Source: Cryptomeria japonica
Lineage: Eukaryota; Streptophyta; Pinopsida; Cupressales; Cupressaceae
Length of the DNA stretch: 64,000 bases
Direction of reading: 5' to 3'
Assembly (NCBI RefSeq): GCF_030272615.1
Contig: NC_081412.1
Location: 18,823,932-18,887,931 of the forward strand
The position numbers were made by a program, and so were the translations under genes. The notes under the pieces were generated by a model, which searched no databases, was not told the origin of the DNA, and saw only the letters and a program-made list of their open reading frames with translations. Positions within the stretch are counted from its first letter, which is position 1. Each line of letters opens with the position of its first letter. This document shows, piece by piece, positions 1 through 10,408 of this stretch.

Positions 1-879
1 GGAATTACGGTAAGGAGGGTCAGCTAAAGAAAAATTGTCAGAGTTTCTAGAACAAGAAGAAGGTTGAAAATCAATCTAAAGATAATGAGGTAAATACAAC
101 TTCTAAAGAAGATGCTAATTCTCTTATTTTATCTTCAAGTGATGTTGCTACAGATGCTTGGATACTTGACTCAGGAGCATCATTTTATGCAACGTCTTCA
201 AGAAACTATTTTAGAAATTACCAAGCAGGTAATTTTGGTAAGGTTTATATTGATGATGATGAACCTTGTAGTATCACTAGAAAAGGAGATGTTCTATTGA
301 AGATGAAGAATGGTAACAGTTGGTTGTTGAAAGATGTGAGACATGTTCCTCAACTTAGAAGGAACCTAATTTTAGTCGGGAAATTAGATTCTCTTGGATG
401 TAATGTTACGTTTGGAGCAGAAGCATGGAAGGTAACAAAAGGAGCATTGATCATAGAAACAAGAAGCAAATCTGGTACATTGTATGTACCAGAGGGTTAG
501 CTTGAAATGGGAGAAACAATCGCAGTATTAGATACCACAATAGAACTTTGGCATAAAAGGTTTGAACACATGAGCCAGAAGGGTCTTGAGATTTTGAAGG
601 ATCAACTTCCAAGTTTGAAAGTAGTGGATATGAAGTTCTGTGAACATTGCATCTATGGCAAGCAAAAGAGGACAAGATTCTCTAAAAGGGAACACAAGAT
701 GAAGACATGACCATTGGATCTAGTGCATTTGGATGTCTTCAAACCCACAAAAGTAGCATCTATTGGAGGATCCATTTATTTTGTTACTTTTTTGGATGAT
801 TGTGCTAGGAAGGTTTAGGTTTATATGATGAAAAAGAAGTCTGAAATTTTTTGCATATTTAAAACCTTCAAAGAACTTG

Positions 880-989
880 TTGAAAATCAAATTGGTTATA
901 AGATTAAAAGTTTTAAAACTAACAATGGAGGTGATTGAAAACCAAACTAGTTATAAGATTAAAAGTTTTAAAACTAACAATGGAGGTGA
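880..989 (+). repeat. 55-bp tandem duplication inside RE1 integrase
   Basis: Bases 880-934 and 935-989 are two adjacent copies of one 55-bp unit beginning ttgaaaa and ending ggaggtga, differing at a few positions (for example attgg versus actag). The unit covers the FKTNNGGE catalytic-Asp region of integrase. Because 55 is not a multiple of three, it also shifts the frame. It arose after the element had integrated. Confidence 0.9.
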
Positions 990-1391
990 GTATTGTTTGA
1001 AAGAATTTGATCAATATTGTGCAGAGAATGGTATTTAGAGAATCCAGATTGTTCCTCTTACACCACAAGAGAATAGTGCTACAAAAAATTAGGTAAGAAA
1101 ATTTCTTGTGATCATTTGCATTTCTTTGGATGTGAAGCCTTTGTTCATATTTCGAAAGAAAAATTATCTAAGCTTGACATGAAATCTAAAAAGTGTATCT
1201 TAATTGGATATGGAGAAGAAACATATGGTTACAAGTTGTGGGATCCAATTACTAAGCATGTCACATGAAGTAGAGATGTGATATTTATTGAAAAGGTCTT
1301 GCCAAGTTTACAAGAAGAAGACACATTACCTAAGGATTATATTCCTTTAGAAGATATCGTGAATGGTAATGACGTGTTTAAATGAAAGGTG

Positions 1392-1396
1392 ATTGG
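1392..1396. other. Left target-site duplication of RE2 (attgg)
   Basis: Five bases attgg lie directly before the TGTTGAATAATG end of RE2 and recur at 16401-16405 directly after its AATGCCAACA end. A perfect 5-bp duplication is what copia integrase leaves, so it fixes both ends of RE2. Confidence 0.92.
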
Positions 1397-2890
1397 TGTT
1401 GAATAATGATGAATAGTTAGTACCAGACCGGTACTGAGAGGGGGGGGGGTGAATTAGTACTGGCAAAAACACTTTCCTAAAACCGATTAGTTAGAAAACA
1501 CTGCAAATGACTGGCAAACAGTAACACTGGTCTGAAATAGAGTACAACTGGTAAATCTAAGAATGACTCTAACAAGCATTAACCGGTTAATCACTTAGCT
1601 TTCCACTCAACCTAATACTACACTTCAATTTTACCCTTATGCATGAACATGTAATCTATCATCATAAATATAATAACAACTAGTTCAACATGATTTACCT
1701 TCAGACACAAATCACTTAAACCATCACATGAAAAACACCACACATGACACACTGATTTTTCACGTGGAAACCCAACTGGGAAAAACCATGGTGGGGATGA
1801 ATACCCATAAGTTGTTTTGAACTCTTTAGAAGTTTGCTCTGTTAGGAGCCTAGTCTGGTTAGAGACTATTACAACAGGTTCTATTAGGAACTGATCCTAT
1901 TAGGGATCACCTGGTTAAGGGATGGCTAGAATACCCGGTTAAGGGTTAAACCTTGTTAAAGGTTACCTTGTTAGAGGATTTTCAAGAACTCAATGAATTT
2001 GAGTCACCCTATTAAAAGATTTACAGTAAGCTAGTTAAAGCTACCTTGTTAAGGTATTTTCCAACTATTGAGGTGGTTAGAGATCAACAGGTATTACAAT
2101 AATCTGGTAATAGCACTCAATGCTAATGCAAATCCACTTTAGTTCCTCTTCTCCTTCTGCACTCACACCCTACAGGTATCAATCCTCTTATCAGGTCTGG
2201 CAAGAATCACGTATCTCTGCACTTAGATACACACACCACATTTGCCAACAACCTTAGAAAGAAACACAACATCGACCTTATTAGAAACAGATATGTCGGT
2301 AGCATAAACCCTAAACCCTAAAATTTTTAGGTTAAGCAATTCAAACGGTTTAATCCTGACCGTTGAGCATATTGCATTAAATGCAACAATCTTGAACTGA
2401 TCTCAAGACATTCTCCATCTTTCTTTCTCCACCACATTCATGGCAGCTGATAACCCATCATGCGTTTTCACCATTTACAGACTTCGTACACTCCTTAGGT
2501 AGATAGGGGCAATCTCCTTCATGCAAGATCCTTCATGCGCACAAGGCTAATGTGGCAACACGATTTGTTCTTCATTACAATGCTAACTCATCATATAATG
2601 TCATCGGTTGAGTCACATAGACTTGGAGCACATCAACTGGAAACCCTGAAGTTGAGACTACCAACCGGTAGTCATATAAAGCTTTCATGTTCTGGTTCCC
2701 ATACAAACATACCAGTTCACCTTGAACAAACATACCACTTAACTTTAGTACATATACCGGTTCACAATCATACCGGTTCTCTTGCCAATTGTAAACTTCA
2801 ATATACCAGTTCACTCTTCAGCATATTGACATCATTAACAACATACAATGTCATCATGTCTTCATACTACCGGTTCACATAATGCCAACA
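1397..2890 (-). repeat. RE2 3' LTR
   Basis: Long terminal repeat of 1494 bp, tgttgaataatg... to ...aatgccaaca on the plus strand (minus-strand reading TGTTGGCATT...TTCAACA). It is repeated at 7279-7670 plus 15319-16400. It contains a run of nine G at the U5-end block near 1440 (gagagggg...gtgaatta) and the conserved block cacgtggaaacccaactg...ccatggtgggg near 1761-1796 that recurs in every copia LTR of this window. Confidence 0.93.
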
Positions 2891-3070
2891 ATCTCCCCCT
2901 TTGGCATTCATGGCAATATACAAAGATATCTCTCTGCTTCACATCTTCTCCCCCAATTTCTACAGATATCTTCTCCGCTTCATATCTTCTCCCCCTTTGA
3001 CAACAATGCCAAAGTGGAGGCACAATCTTCCCTGATCCATTATGCTGCTCCCCCTGAGGAGTAGCATCCC
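2891..3070 (-). other. RE2 polypurine tract and repeated PPT-like runs
   Basis: Directly inside the 3' LTR the minus strand reads GCCAAAGGGGGAGAT, the expected primer for plus-strand DNA synthesis. Three more runs of the same kind follow within 170 bp (tctcccccaa near 2948, tctccccctttgac near 2989, gctccccctgagg near 3046). Only the first touches the LTR; the others could be internal polypurine tracts or simply U-rich 3' sequence. Confidence 0.75.
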
Positions 3071-3177
3071 TGAACACATCAATCTTGAGAAGATTTGAGA
3101 ATGCAATACCTAACTGATTTGGAGGACATACCTTAGTTCACCTCCTGAAGGGGTACCACCCCTAATTCACCTCTTAA

Positions 3178-4683
3178 GGAGGTAAATGTAGCCTTTGGGA
3201 GAGGCTTGGTGAATATGACTCCTAACTGCTCCTTGCTCGAAACATGTTCCAGTGCAATCTCTTTATTCTAAACCTTTTCCCTCAAGAAATGATACTTAAG
3301 CTCAAAGTGCTTGGTTCTAGAATGCAAAACCAGATTCTTGGAAATATTGATATCACTTGTGTTATCACAAAATATGCTTACCAGTTCAGATACAGGAACT
3401 TTGAAGCCATTTAGTACATGCTTCATCCAGATTGTCTGAGTGCAGTTCATGAAAGTTGCAACATACTCTACTTCTATTGTAGACTGAGAGATACAACTCT
3501 GCTTCTTACTCATCCATGAGACTAGTCTACCACCAAGAAAGAATGCACCACTGGTTGTGCTCTTTTGGTCATCCACATTCCTAGCCCAATCAGCATCCGT
3601 GAATACTTTCAAGTTGAAATCATTGCTATAAGGATATCACAATCCATAGTCAACAGTTCCCTTTAGATATCTAAGAATCCGCTTGATTGCAACCAAGTGG
3701 GATTCTCTTGGGCTTTTCTGGAACCTTGCAGTAATGCCAACTACATGTGCAATATCCAGTCTGTTGTGCACTACATAATGCAACTTACCAATCATTGATC
3801 GGTATTCCTTCTCATCCACCAAGGCTGAGTCATCCTCTTTGGATAATTTACAACTGCTTACCATCAGTGGACCAACCGATTTGCTATTTTCCATGCCAAA
3901 GGTCTTCAACACCTCTTTGACATACTTGGACTGAGTGATAAAGATTCCATCTTTCATCTATTGAATCTGCAGTCCAATGAAGAACTTAATCTCCCCTATG
4001 AGTGACATCTCAAATTCTTTCTTCATCTCATCTGCAAACTCATGACTCATCTTGTCATCTCCACCAAAGATTATGTCATCAACAAATACTTCACAAATCA
4101 GAATCTGATCTCCTTCTGATTTCAAGTAGATATTGTTATCTTCACTTGTTCTCTCAAATCCAATCTTCGCAAGATGGGAGTGCAGGCATTCATACCATGC
4201 TCTAGGTTCCTGCTTTAGACTATACAAGGCTTTATGTAGCCTACACACCATGTCACTATCTTCAGATAGGGCAAACCCATCTGGTTGCTCTATATACACC
4301 TCCTCTTCAAGAACTTCATTTAGGAATGCAGATTTTACATCCATTTGGTATACTTTGAATCCTTTAAAAGTTGCATATGCAAGAAGCATACGAACTCCTT
4401 CCAATCTTGCTACTGGAGCAAAGGTTTCTCCATAGTCTTCTCCTTCTTCTTGGGCATATCCTTTACATACTAGTCCGGCTTTGTTACTTACCACTGTGCC
4501 ATCCTCATTCAGCTTATTTCTGAAAACCCATTTGGTTCCAATGACATTTTTATGCTCCGGTCTGGGTACCAAGGACCATGTACCATTCTTTTCTATCCGA
4601 TCAAGTTCCTCTTCCATTGCCTTGATCCATTCTTCATCTTTATGTGCCTCTTTGAATGATTTAGGCTCAAATTCAGAGATCAT
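3178..4683 (-). pseudogene. RE2 copia reverse transcriptase and RNase H
   Basis: Minus-strand frame starting [19 protein letters not shown]. It gives the RT core: [62 protein letters not shown], then the catalytic box FVDDIIFGG (copia form of YVDD). The same frame passes stops at 3958 and near 3637 into RNase H: FTDADWARNVDDQKSTTSG, FFLGGRLVSWMSKKQ, the CDNTSDINISKN box, and the C-terminal VIFTKPLPK. Normal copia elements join this to integrase in one polyprotein; here a frameshift near 4683 separates them. Several residues in conserved turns are changed ([21 protein letters not shown]), in keeping with long neutral decay. Confidence 0.92.
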
Positions 4684-5697
4684 ACATGAGTTTTCTCCTT
4701 TATTCTTGTAAGAATTCCTGCATCCTTGTCTCCTATGATCTGCTTTGTATCATGATTGAGTTTGACATACCTGGGTATGTTCTTAATAGCTTCCTCTTTC
4801 TTTTCTTCATCAGCATTAGCATCTACCGGTTTAGGAGCACTATTACTGGTGTTGGGTTGATTTGCAACCAGTTCCCAGAAGGTTACTATCAGTTCATCTC
4901 TCACTTGCTCACTTCCAGTTTCCTCCAGTTTCTCAGAGTTTTCATCAACCCTAACATTGATGCTTTCAACGATTCTCTGAGTCCTATTATTGAAACATTT
5001 GAGAGCTTTTCTTTTGGTGGAATATCCTAGAAATATTCCTTCATCACATTTTGCATCGAACTTGCTCTGATGTTCACTCCTCTTGATATAGTGTTTGCTA
5101 CCAAATACTTTAAAGTAGCTTATCACTAGTGTTTTACCAGTCTAGTACTCATAAGGAGTCCTATCCTTTCCTTTCTTGATGAGTACCCGGTTCATTGTCT
5201 AGATTATAGTGCTCACCACTTCTCTCCAAAAGGTGTGAGCAACCTTTCCTTGGATCAACATATTTCTAGGCACTTCAACCATAGTCCAGTTGTTTCTTTC
5301 TGCTAAGCCATTCTGCTATGGAGTTTGGGGGGCAGAAAAATGCCTCTTGATCCCATTTTCTTCACAATATTTGTTGAATTCATCGGAAGTGAATTCCCCT
5401 TCTTGATCAGTTCTTAAGCACTTAATCCTCTTACCGCTTTCTTTTTCAACGAGTGCTCTGAAGGCTTTGAATTTCTCAAAAGCTTCATATTTGTCCTTCA
5501 AGAATGTGACCCACATCATTTTTGAACAATCATCTATTAGAATCATAAAATACCTATCTCCGTGCACACTTCTAGTTTTCATTGGACCACACAAATCAGT
5601 ATGCACAAGATCAAGTAAATTATCTGTAGTGAAAGATTTACCTTTGAAGGTTGAAGAAGACATTTTCCCTAGTTGACATTCTTTGCACAAAAGTTTT
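4680..5697 (-). pseudogene. RE2 copia integrase
   Basis: Pre-integrase end and integrase core on the minus strand: CKECQLGKMSSSTFKGK, LLDLVHTDLCGPM with the first catalytic Asp kept, FMILIDDCSKMMWV, CLRTDQEGEF holding the second Asp, and SAPQTP-stop-QNG before the Glu region. After further stops comes YFKVFGSKHYIKR, the copia integrase C-terminal signature FDAKCDEGIFLGYSTKRKA, and an acidic linker towards RT. Relative to the upstream gag-protease frame there is a frameshift at a run of seven T (plus strand, about 5694-5700), which looks like homopolymer slippage. Confidence 0.9.
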
Positions 5698-6372
5698 TTT
5701 CGGTTTGCTCAGCACCGACAATCCTCTAACTGCCTTGATCTTACTAGCCTTCACAATGTTATCAAAGTTTACATGGTAGAGTCTCCTATGCCATATCCAA
5801 CTATCATCAAACTTAGCCATAAGACATGTACTGATATTTGCATTCAGCTGAAATAGGTTACCTTTGGTCTGCATACCGATGGCCACCAATTCACCATTCT
5901 TTCCTTTGATTCTGCACACTCCATTCTTGAATTCTAGAGTGAGTCCACTATCATTCAGTTGGGCAACACTCAAAAGGTTGTGTCTGAGACCATCAACCCA
6001 ATACACATTGTCATCACTACTTTTTCCATTCAGAGAGATGGACCCTCTGCCTTTGACCATACATGGTGCATCATTACCAAAGTGGAAAACACCACCATCA
6101 CACTCTTCCAGAGATAGAAACTTACTCTAGTCACCAATCATATGGTGAGAACAACCACTATCAATAATCCATTCATTGGAATTATCAAAGTAGGAGACAA
6201 GAGCCTTCTTGTCAGACACATCTTCCTTGACTGCAACAAACATAATGTCTTCATTTTCTTCATCTTCTGATTCCTCATCAGTGAGACCTTCATCAACTGC
6301 CACAAAGCAGTTTCTCTGGTTTCCTCCTTTGAACTTCTTGAACTTCTCCGATTTGTCCTTGCTATCACCATT
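5638..6372 (-). pseudogene. RE2 copia aspartic protease and pre-integrase domain
   Basis: Minus-strand frame continuing from gag. The protease site WIIDSGCSHHM lies at about 6140-6163, where DSG is the active-site triad typical of copia. The frame then has a stop (TAG, 6127-6129) and runs on through CMVKGRGSISLNGK, NVYWVDGLRHNLLSVAQL and the pre-integrase segment SWIWHRRLYHVNFDNIVKASK. The T-run frameshift near 5697 ends this frame. Confidence 0.88.
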
Positions 6373-7206
6373 AGGATAGTTTACAGTAATGTTTCCTATC
6401 TAGTTACAAGAAAAGCATTTTAATGGGAGTTTACCTTTGTATTTATCGGTTCCCTTAGGAAGTCTCTTGGCAAGCAGAGCTTCAAATTCCATTAGAATCT
6501 CCTCATCATCCATTTCTCTACTCTGTCTTGGTTTACTGCTGGTGCTTGCTTCTTTGCCTTTTCTAGATGGTGCAACTGATTTTCTAAAGGCTGATTCAGT
6601 CTTCTGAACACTACCATCAAAATTGTTTAACTCATAAGTAGTCAACTTTGCAATGATGGAGTCTAGGGATACCTTAGTCTTGTCTATTGACCTCAACTCT
6701 TGAATAGCTGCAACCCTTATTGCATAGACTGGTTATAAAGATCTCAAGACTTTGCTAACAACAGTGGCATCATCTATTTTAACTCCTATACTCTTGATAT
6801 CTCCGACAACAGTCTTGATTCTTATTCCATATTGTTGAATGGTCTCACCTTCAACCATCCGCATGTCTTCAAACTTTCCTCTAAGGATTTCTTCTTTAGC
6901 CTGTTTTACATGCTCATCACCGCCATAAATATTCTCAAGAGTATCCCATACTTCTTTGGGATTTTCTTTTTCCTGAACATCAATAAACTCAATATTAGAA
7001 AGGCTACTGATAAGAGCTTCCATTACTTGCCAATTCTCTTGGATTTCTCTTCTTTGATCATCGGTGAGAGTACCAGTAGGGACAACATAAGCATTCTCAA
7101 CATAGCTCCAGTGTTGAGCACCCATGCTTTTAATATATATCTTCATTCTGTCCTTCCATATTTTGAAGTTATCTCTGTTGAACTTTGGACCTTCCCTCTT
7201 CATCAT
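6373..7206 (-). pseudogene. RE2 copia gag (capsid and broken zinc knuckle)
   Basis: Starts MMKREGPKFNRDNFKIWKDRM, the usual N-terminus of copia gag (UBN2-type capsid). It continues with EVWDTLENIYGGDEHVKQAK and VSKVLRSL-stop (near 6733), then SLDSIIAKLTTYEL and LLAKRLPKGTDKYKGKLPLKCFSCN. The knuckle that should follow is ruined: a stop replaces the residue after CFSCN, and the later His and Cys read Asn and Tyr. The gag start lies about 55 bp inside the PBS, a normal leader length. Confidence 0.88.
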
Positions 7207-7261
7207 TACAGTAGGATCTTTTCCTCAAGTAGTTAAGCTTACAACACAGAGGACCTGGAAG

Positions 7262-7276
7262 GATGCTTTGATACCA
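7262..7276 (-). other. RE2 primer-binding site (tRNA-iMet)
   Basis: Two bases inside the 5' LTR the minus strand reads TGGTATCAAAGCATC. The plant initiator tRNA-Met 3' end gives TGGTATCAGAGC, so the match has one change (G to A) over 12 bases. Confidence 0.82.
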
Positions 7277-7278
7277 AT

Positions 7279-7670
7279 TGTTGAATAATGATGAACAGTT
7301 AGTACCAGACCGGTACTGAGAGGGGGTTGGGGTTAATCAAGACTGGCAAAAACACTTTCCTAAAATTGGTTAGTCAGCAAACACTACAAATGACTGGCAA
7401 ACAGTAACACCAGTTTGAAAAAGAGTACAACTGGTAAAGCTAAGAATGACTGTAACAAGCATTAATCGGTTAATCACTTAGCTTTCCACTCAACCTAATA
7501 CTACACTTTCATTTCACCCTTATGCATGAACAGGTAATCTATGATCAAAAATATAATAACAGCTAGTTCAGCATTCACTTAAACCATCACATGAAAAACA
7601 CCACACATGACACACTGATTTTTCACATGGAAACCCAACTAGGAAAAACCACAGTGGGGATGAATACCCA
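7279..7670 (-). repeat. RE2 5' LTR, first part (split by RE3)
   Basis: The 392 bp from tgttgaataatgatgaac to gatgaataccca match the beginning of the LTR at 1397. The match breaks where RE3 begins (7671) and resumes at 15319. Compared with the other LTR there are small indels, such as a shortened stretch near 7565, so RE2's LTRs are older than those of RE3. Confidence 0.92.
7666..7670. other. Left target-site duplication of RE3 (accca)
   Basis: accca immediately precedes the RE3 end tgtgtagggg and is repeated at 15314-15318 after its other end gctaca. Removing RE3 and one copy restores the RE2 LTR sequence gaataccca-caagctg, matching gaatacccataagttg in the other LTR. Confidence 0.94.
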
Positions 7671-9334
7671 TGTGTAGGGGAAAAAGCGAGACTAGGTTAA
7701 CATGCCCTAATCCTACCTTTTGACACACATTACGGAATACGAAAGAGCCTAGAGATATCGCACAATTGGCTACTTCTTTTTGTGAAAGAGAGAGCCACGG
7801 GATATCTATTAGGATTTCTATTCCCTTGTTGAAATTGAAAGATAAAATGATGCAAGTTCAATCCCTAACCTCAAAATGCAAGTAGGAACTAATGACAAGA
7901 TTGCAGAATTGAACTTAAATGATGGAAAGCTGTAAACACAAGGATAAGACAAAAATCAAAATGTGTACCCGGAGTTAAAATCTGACTGAAAATGTTCAGG
8001 ACGGGGGCGTGGGCGCCACTGTCCTGATTCTGCCCCTGAAACTGCTCCGAAAACTACTGTTTTTGCACTTTGGAAAAAGCTGTCAAAGTTGCTGAAAATG
8101 CTGTCGGACCAGGGCGCCCAGTGCCCCTGTCCCAGGGACCAGGGTGCCTAGCGCCCCTATCCTGGCAGGACCAGGGTGCCCCACGCCCCTGTCCTAGTCT
8201 TTTGTTCTGAAATTTGGTGGGAAGGCCGGTCTCAGTCTGCTTCTTCCAGATCTGCAACCTGCGGCGTCGTCCGAGTCCCGAAACCTGCAATAATATCTGA
8301 AAAGGGGAAGGGGTAGCTATATAGGGTTTTGCCTTAGTCAAACCCCCGCTTCGGTGATTTCCACCTCCACGAATAGCCAAGTTGTTTTGTAAAATGTATT
8401 GTGTGTGCAGACCTAGTGTGTGCAAGGTCCTTAAATGCAAGAAAGCAAACTAGAGCAACCTAGAAAGTAAACCCTAATTGCTTGTAAATGATAATGTAAA
8501 TACTCTAAATCAAGATGCAAGGTGATCTAAAGCATGAATAAATGATATATCAAAGCTTATGTAAGGACATGAAAACAATATGAAATCATACCCAACCCTC
8601 AAGGGAGGAGTACAAGCCAATCTTCAGTCGGTAATCTCCTATTGTTCTTCAATGTCTTCCAAGCCCTAAATGGATGAATGGATGAATTTGATAGATGCTT
8701 GATAGAATGTTGTTGAATGTTGTTGAAGTCTTCAAAGATCTGCTCTTTCGCTGCATATGAATTTCCTGGAAACCAAAAACCCATCCCTTCAAATGAGGAA
8801 AGAGAGCTTTTATGTACGAAACCCTAGGTCGTAAATTCGTATTTTGGCCGACCTAGAGATTGAATATCCTGCCAATTTCTTGGGGTTAAGCTTTATTTTA
8901 TGATTGGATCGTGCTCCTAAAATTTCGGGAAAAATGTCCAGGACCATGTTGCACGGGCGCCATGGTCCCGACAACTTTTCACCAAATTTTCAGGGCCGTC
9001 GGATATGATGATTTTAGAGAGAATCCCGAAGTTACAGGTGATTTCGAGATGTTTTGACCCCCGAAATCAAGCCCCCAAGTTCAAAATAGGACCTAATTAG
9101 GGTTTTTGATTAAATGATGTATTGGAAGAATAAAATGAAAGGGGCACACTTTAATGAAAGGGCCCAACTTTATGATATGGGAGATGATAAAATAGGACCT
9201 TAGACCTAATTAATTTAATTAATTAAGTGCTAAAGGGGAAATGCAATGCAAAATGCAAAATGCGCCAAGGCGGGTGCTAAACTAGGTGTGAAATTGTACC
9301 ACCCTAGCAAGTGCGTACAATTTACGATGCTACA
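7671..9334 (-). repeat. RE3 3' LTR
   Basis: 1664 bp from tgtgtaggggaaaaagcgag to tttacgatgctaca. It shows the GC-rich segment with ggaccagggcgccc units (about 8000-8200) and an imperfect hairpin near 8938-8970. It lacks the ttttccacgt block shared by the copia LTRs here, so it is unrelated to them. A 61-codon frame in both RE3 LTRs (8599-8784 and 14578-14763) is identical because the LTRs are nearly identical; nothing indicates that it is a gene. Confidence 0.94.
8100..8200. repeat. GC-rich minirepeats in RE3 3' LTR
   Basis: Three near-copies of a unit of about 33 bp, each with ggaccaggg, a gcgccc or gtgcc core and cccctgtcc or a close variant. They stand out as GC-rich within AT-rich surroundings. 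The other LTR carries extra copies. Confidence 0.8.
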
Positions 9335-9350
9335 TTTAGCCCCCACTTTA
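9335..9350 (-). other. RE3 polypurine tract
   Basis: Next to the 3' LTR the minus strand reads AAAGTGGGGGCTAAA and then the LTR start TGTAGC. The G-run beside the LTR is in the right place and orientation to prime plus-strand synthesis. Confidence 0.75.
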
Positions 9351-10408
9351 GCGGTCATATGAACACTACGTGCATATGCAAGCTAAAGTACATAAAAGTA
9401 AACATTATTTGAAAAAGGATATATCCATAAGTCTGTCGAACGAAGCCCCCAGTGGTATCTGCAGTACACAGTTAGGAACCGCACCCTACAAAACACACGT
9501 TAGATCACAAAATCACCTAATGCTTACTAAGGAAGGTGATAAAAATTCGAGGGTAGCTATATGCCCCCCCCTGTTTCGGCTTGCTAATTTTAGTGAGTTG
9601 AAACAGGGTATCATGTTTACCACTTCGAATTGTTAAAGAATATTGATGACAAATGCTCACAAGAAGATTTGATATGAGATCAAAAACTAATGGAGAATCA
9701 TTTGGTAAGAAAGAGGACTAAATCTCAATTTCAACACAACAAAGAGTGTGAGGATTTGAGAGTTCTCTAACACAAGATGAAGGATGTAAATGGAAACAAA
9801 ATGCGAAGAGAAGAAAAAGAAAGGAAAAAAAAAGGCATGAATACACACATTGGTGATCCATGAGTTAGACAAATATAACATCTTCTAGAATAAGACAAAG
9901 AAGAGAATAAGAATGCAATACTTCCTTCTTTTGCGAGGTGAAAGTGATTCTTAATGAAGGATGATGCTCTTTTTAACGCAATTAGGAGAGTGAATTCATT
10001 ATAGATGTATTTTACCAAGTGCAAAAGAGGTTGTAGTCAAGGACTTACACCTCTTGTAAGAGAGAATCCTTGAACAAACAACAAATGCCTACAAGGAATA
10101 ACATCAAGTAATAAAGTTCACACCATCCACGAAATAGGAAAAAAAGTGGATCCTTAGATAAAAATAAGGAAAGATCATTGCCTCAATGAGAAGGACTTAC
10201 ACAATCTTCTAGGGAGAGATTTGGACATAAGCAAAAGAAGAGATATATGAAATCACTCTTGTCCCCATAGGAACAAGAAAATTAGGCTATTATGTTGCTT
10301 CAAAAAATATGATTGCACTTGACATTGTACCATCATGAATGACAATGAGCCCCCAGTAAATGAGCTACCAATGTCACATAATGATGAGCAACATAATAGC
10401 CATTAATG
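9351..10408 (-). other. RE3 3' non-coding interior
   Basis: About 1.06 kb between the end of the long frame and the polypurine tract. Frames here are short and low in complexity, with no RT or integrase residues. In a complete Ty3/Tat element pol would follow the G-patch at this point, so the stretch marks the missing pol or a replacement 3' untranslated region. Confidence 0.6.

Larger units (their letters stand above)
3..1396 (+). pseudogene. RE1 copia gag-pol remnant, 5' part (zinc knuckle, protease, integrase)
   Basis: Decayed Ty1/copia polyprotein that enters the window from the left. The main frame begins at base 3 with the tail of a CCHC knuckle (NYGKEGQLKKNC, with Gln where His is expected). 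The protease motif WILDSGAS lies near 160-185. The pre-integrase region follows (LWHKRFEHMS near 547, CEHCIYGKQK near 640), then the integrase core (DLVHLDVFKPT near 720, FLDDCARK near 790). In-frame stops occur at the Q-S-F-stop near 50, after LYVPEG near 500, and near 710. Integrase is damaged twice: by a 55-bp tandem duplication (880-989), and by a deletion that joins the ENGI..PQENSATKN region straight to GKKISCDHLHFFGCEAF (about 1080-1140), losing the third catalytic Glu region. The remnant stops at the RE2 insertion and resumes at 16406. Copia assignment is firm; the sub-lineage is not determined. Confidence 0.88.

Noticed and set aside
2535-2882. 115-codon frame in the RE2 LTR and its counterpart at 16090-16392
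   Set aside because: Repeat of LTR sequence without domain or codon-usage support; the ACCGGTT-type words give it a biased composition.
4002-5030. Plus-strand frames of 67-114 codons
   Set aside because: They run opposite to clear RT and integrase coding sequence of RE2 and are shadows.
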